A DNA stretch of 64,000 bases from UMGS1663 sp963558185 (lineage in GTDB: Bacteria; Bacillota; Clostridia; TANB77; CAG-508). Under the pieces are notes generated by a model. That model did no database searches. It was not told the origin of the DNA and was given only the letters and a program-made list of their open reading frames with translations. Below, piece after piece: positions 63,950 through 64,000 of this stretch. The position numbers were made by a program, and so were the translations under genes. The stretch is from assembly GCA_963558185.1 (NCBI GenBank), contig CAUWFE010000001.1:1-64000 (forward strand). Reading direction: 5' to 3'. How positions within the stretch are numbered: the first letter of the stretch is position 1; each line of letters starts with the position of its first letter.

Positions 63950-64000
63950 CATCTTTTTTGTGCAATAAAAAGATGTAATATAAATGTAATAAAATTGTAA
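63950..64000 (+). promoter_or_regulatory. Hairpin and 11-bp-phased TGTAA repeats at the right edge
   Basis: CATCTTTTT (63950-63958) pairs with AAAAAGATG (63967-63975), probably terminating spoIVA. It runs into three TGTAA units (TG at 63974, 63985 and 63996) spaced exactly 11 bp, the same pattern as before the pilin-like gene. A regulated gene may start just outside the window. Confidence 0.5.

Noticed and set aside
1..64000. CRISPR array, prophage, complete insertion sequence, biosynthetic cluster
   Set aside because: No regularly spaced repeats, phage structural genes, transposases or synthase genes were seen on either strand.

Overview
The window comes from a strongly AT-rich (about 30% G+C by eye), endospore-forming low-GC Firmicute, most likely an uncultured gut-type member of the Clostridia. 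The evidence is the Clostridia-style gene order (rlmN-prpC-prkC-rsgA-rpe; rel-MBL-hisS; cmk-plsC-rpsA), sporulation and germination genes (spoIVFA/spoIVFB, spoIIP, spoIVA, sleB), a flavodiiron protein, and nearly all AT-ending codons. It is chromosomal and mostly housekeeping; no phage, CRISPR array or complete insertion sequence is visible.

Layout. 0-2.3 kb: end of an rRNA operon (partial 5S), tRNA-Asn, an S66 peptidase and a small membrane protein. 2.4-8.1 kb: glycolytic operon gap-pgk-ispH-tpiA-gpmI with the isoprenoid gene ispH inside it. 8.1-14.8 kb: YezG-like protein, NifU-like/GGGtGRT pair, rpsO, pnp, a glycosyltransferase. 15-21 kb: P-loop/Gls24-like protein, cmk-plsC-rpsA, typA, an O-methyltransferase. 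21-24.6 kb: minus-strand regulator and polysaccharide deacetylase, then murT with a GatD-like partner that lacks its catalytic residues. 24.7-30.9 kb: rlmN, PP2C phosphatase/PASTA kinase, rsgA, rpe, nth. 31-41.5 kb: spoIVFA/spoIVFB, tRNA-Trp, GtrA, a second M23 peptidase, DNA polymerase IV, dprA, MFS, pyrG, sleB, aldose epimerase. 41.5-47.5 kb: T-box and valS, deoD, a large pilin-like surface protein. 48-56.7 kb: recJ, rel, MBL hydrolase, hisS, spoIIP, fprA. 56.7-64 kb: gltX, DUF951, engB, alpha-glucan phosphorylase, spoIVA.

The most striking signal is translational. Five genes are each split into two overlapping frames: S66 peptidase, YezG-like protein, polysaccharide deacetylase, SpoIVFA-like M23 and a second M23. 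In every case the break is at an in-frame CGG codon, and dropping the C so that the following GGA or GGT is read as Gly restores a full-length family protein. I found no other in-frame CGG in any gene of the window, although CGA, CGC, CGT, AGA and AGG are all used for Arg. The simplest reading is that CGG is unassigned or starved here and works as a +1 recoding signal. Four of the five genes are cell-envelope or sporulation enzymes, and in those four the catalytic residues or catalytic domain lie downstream of the shift.

A second layer is a set of small non-autonomous elements of about 235-250 bp with GTTAC...GTAAC ends and 8-bp target duplications. There are two families with different conserved hairpin cores: copies at 1522-1764 and 14843-15077, and at 55208-55453 and 59271-59521, plus decayed ends near 24.6 and 47.7 kb. 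Regulatory structure is also visible: sigma-A-type promoters, a T-box before valS, long leader hairpins before rpsO and pnp, and helically phased TGTAA repeats before the pilin-like gene and at the right edge.
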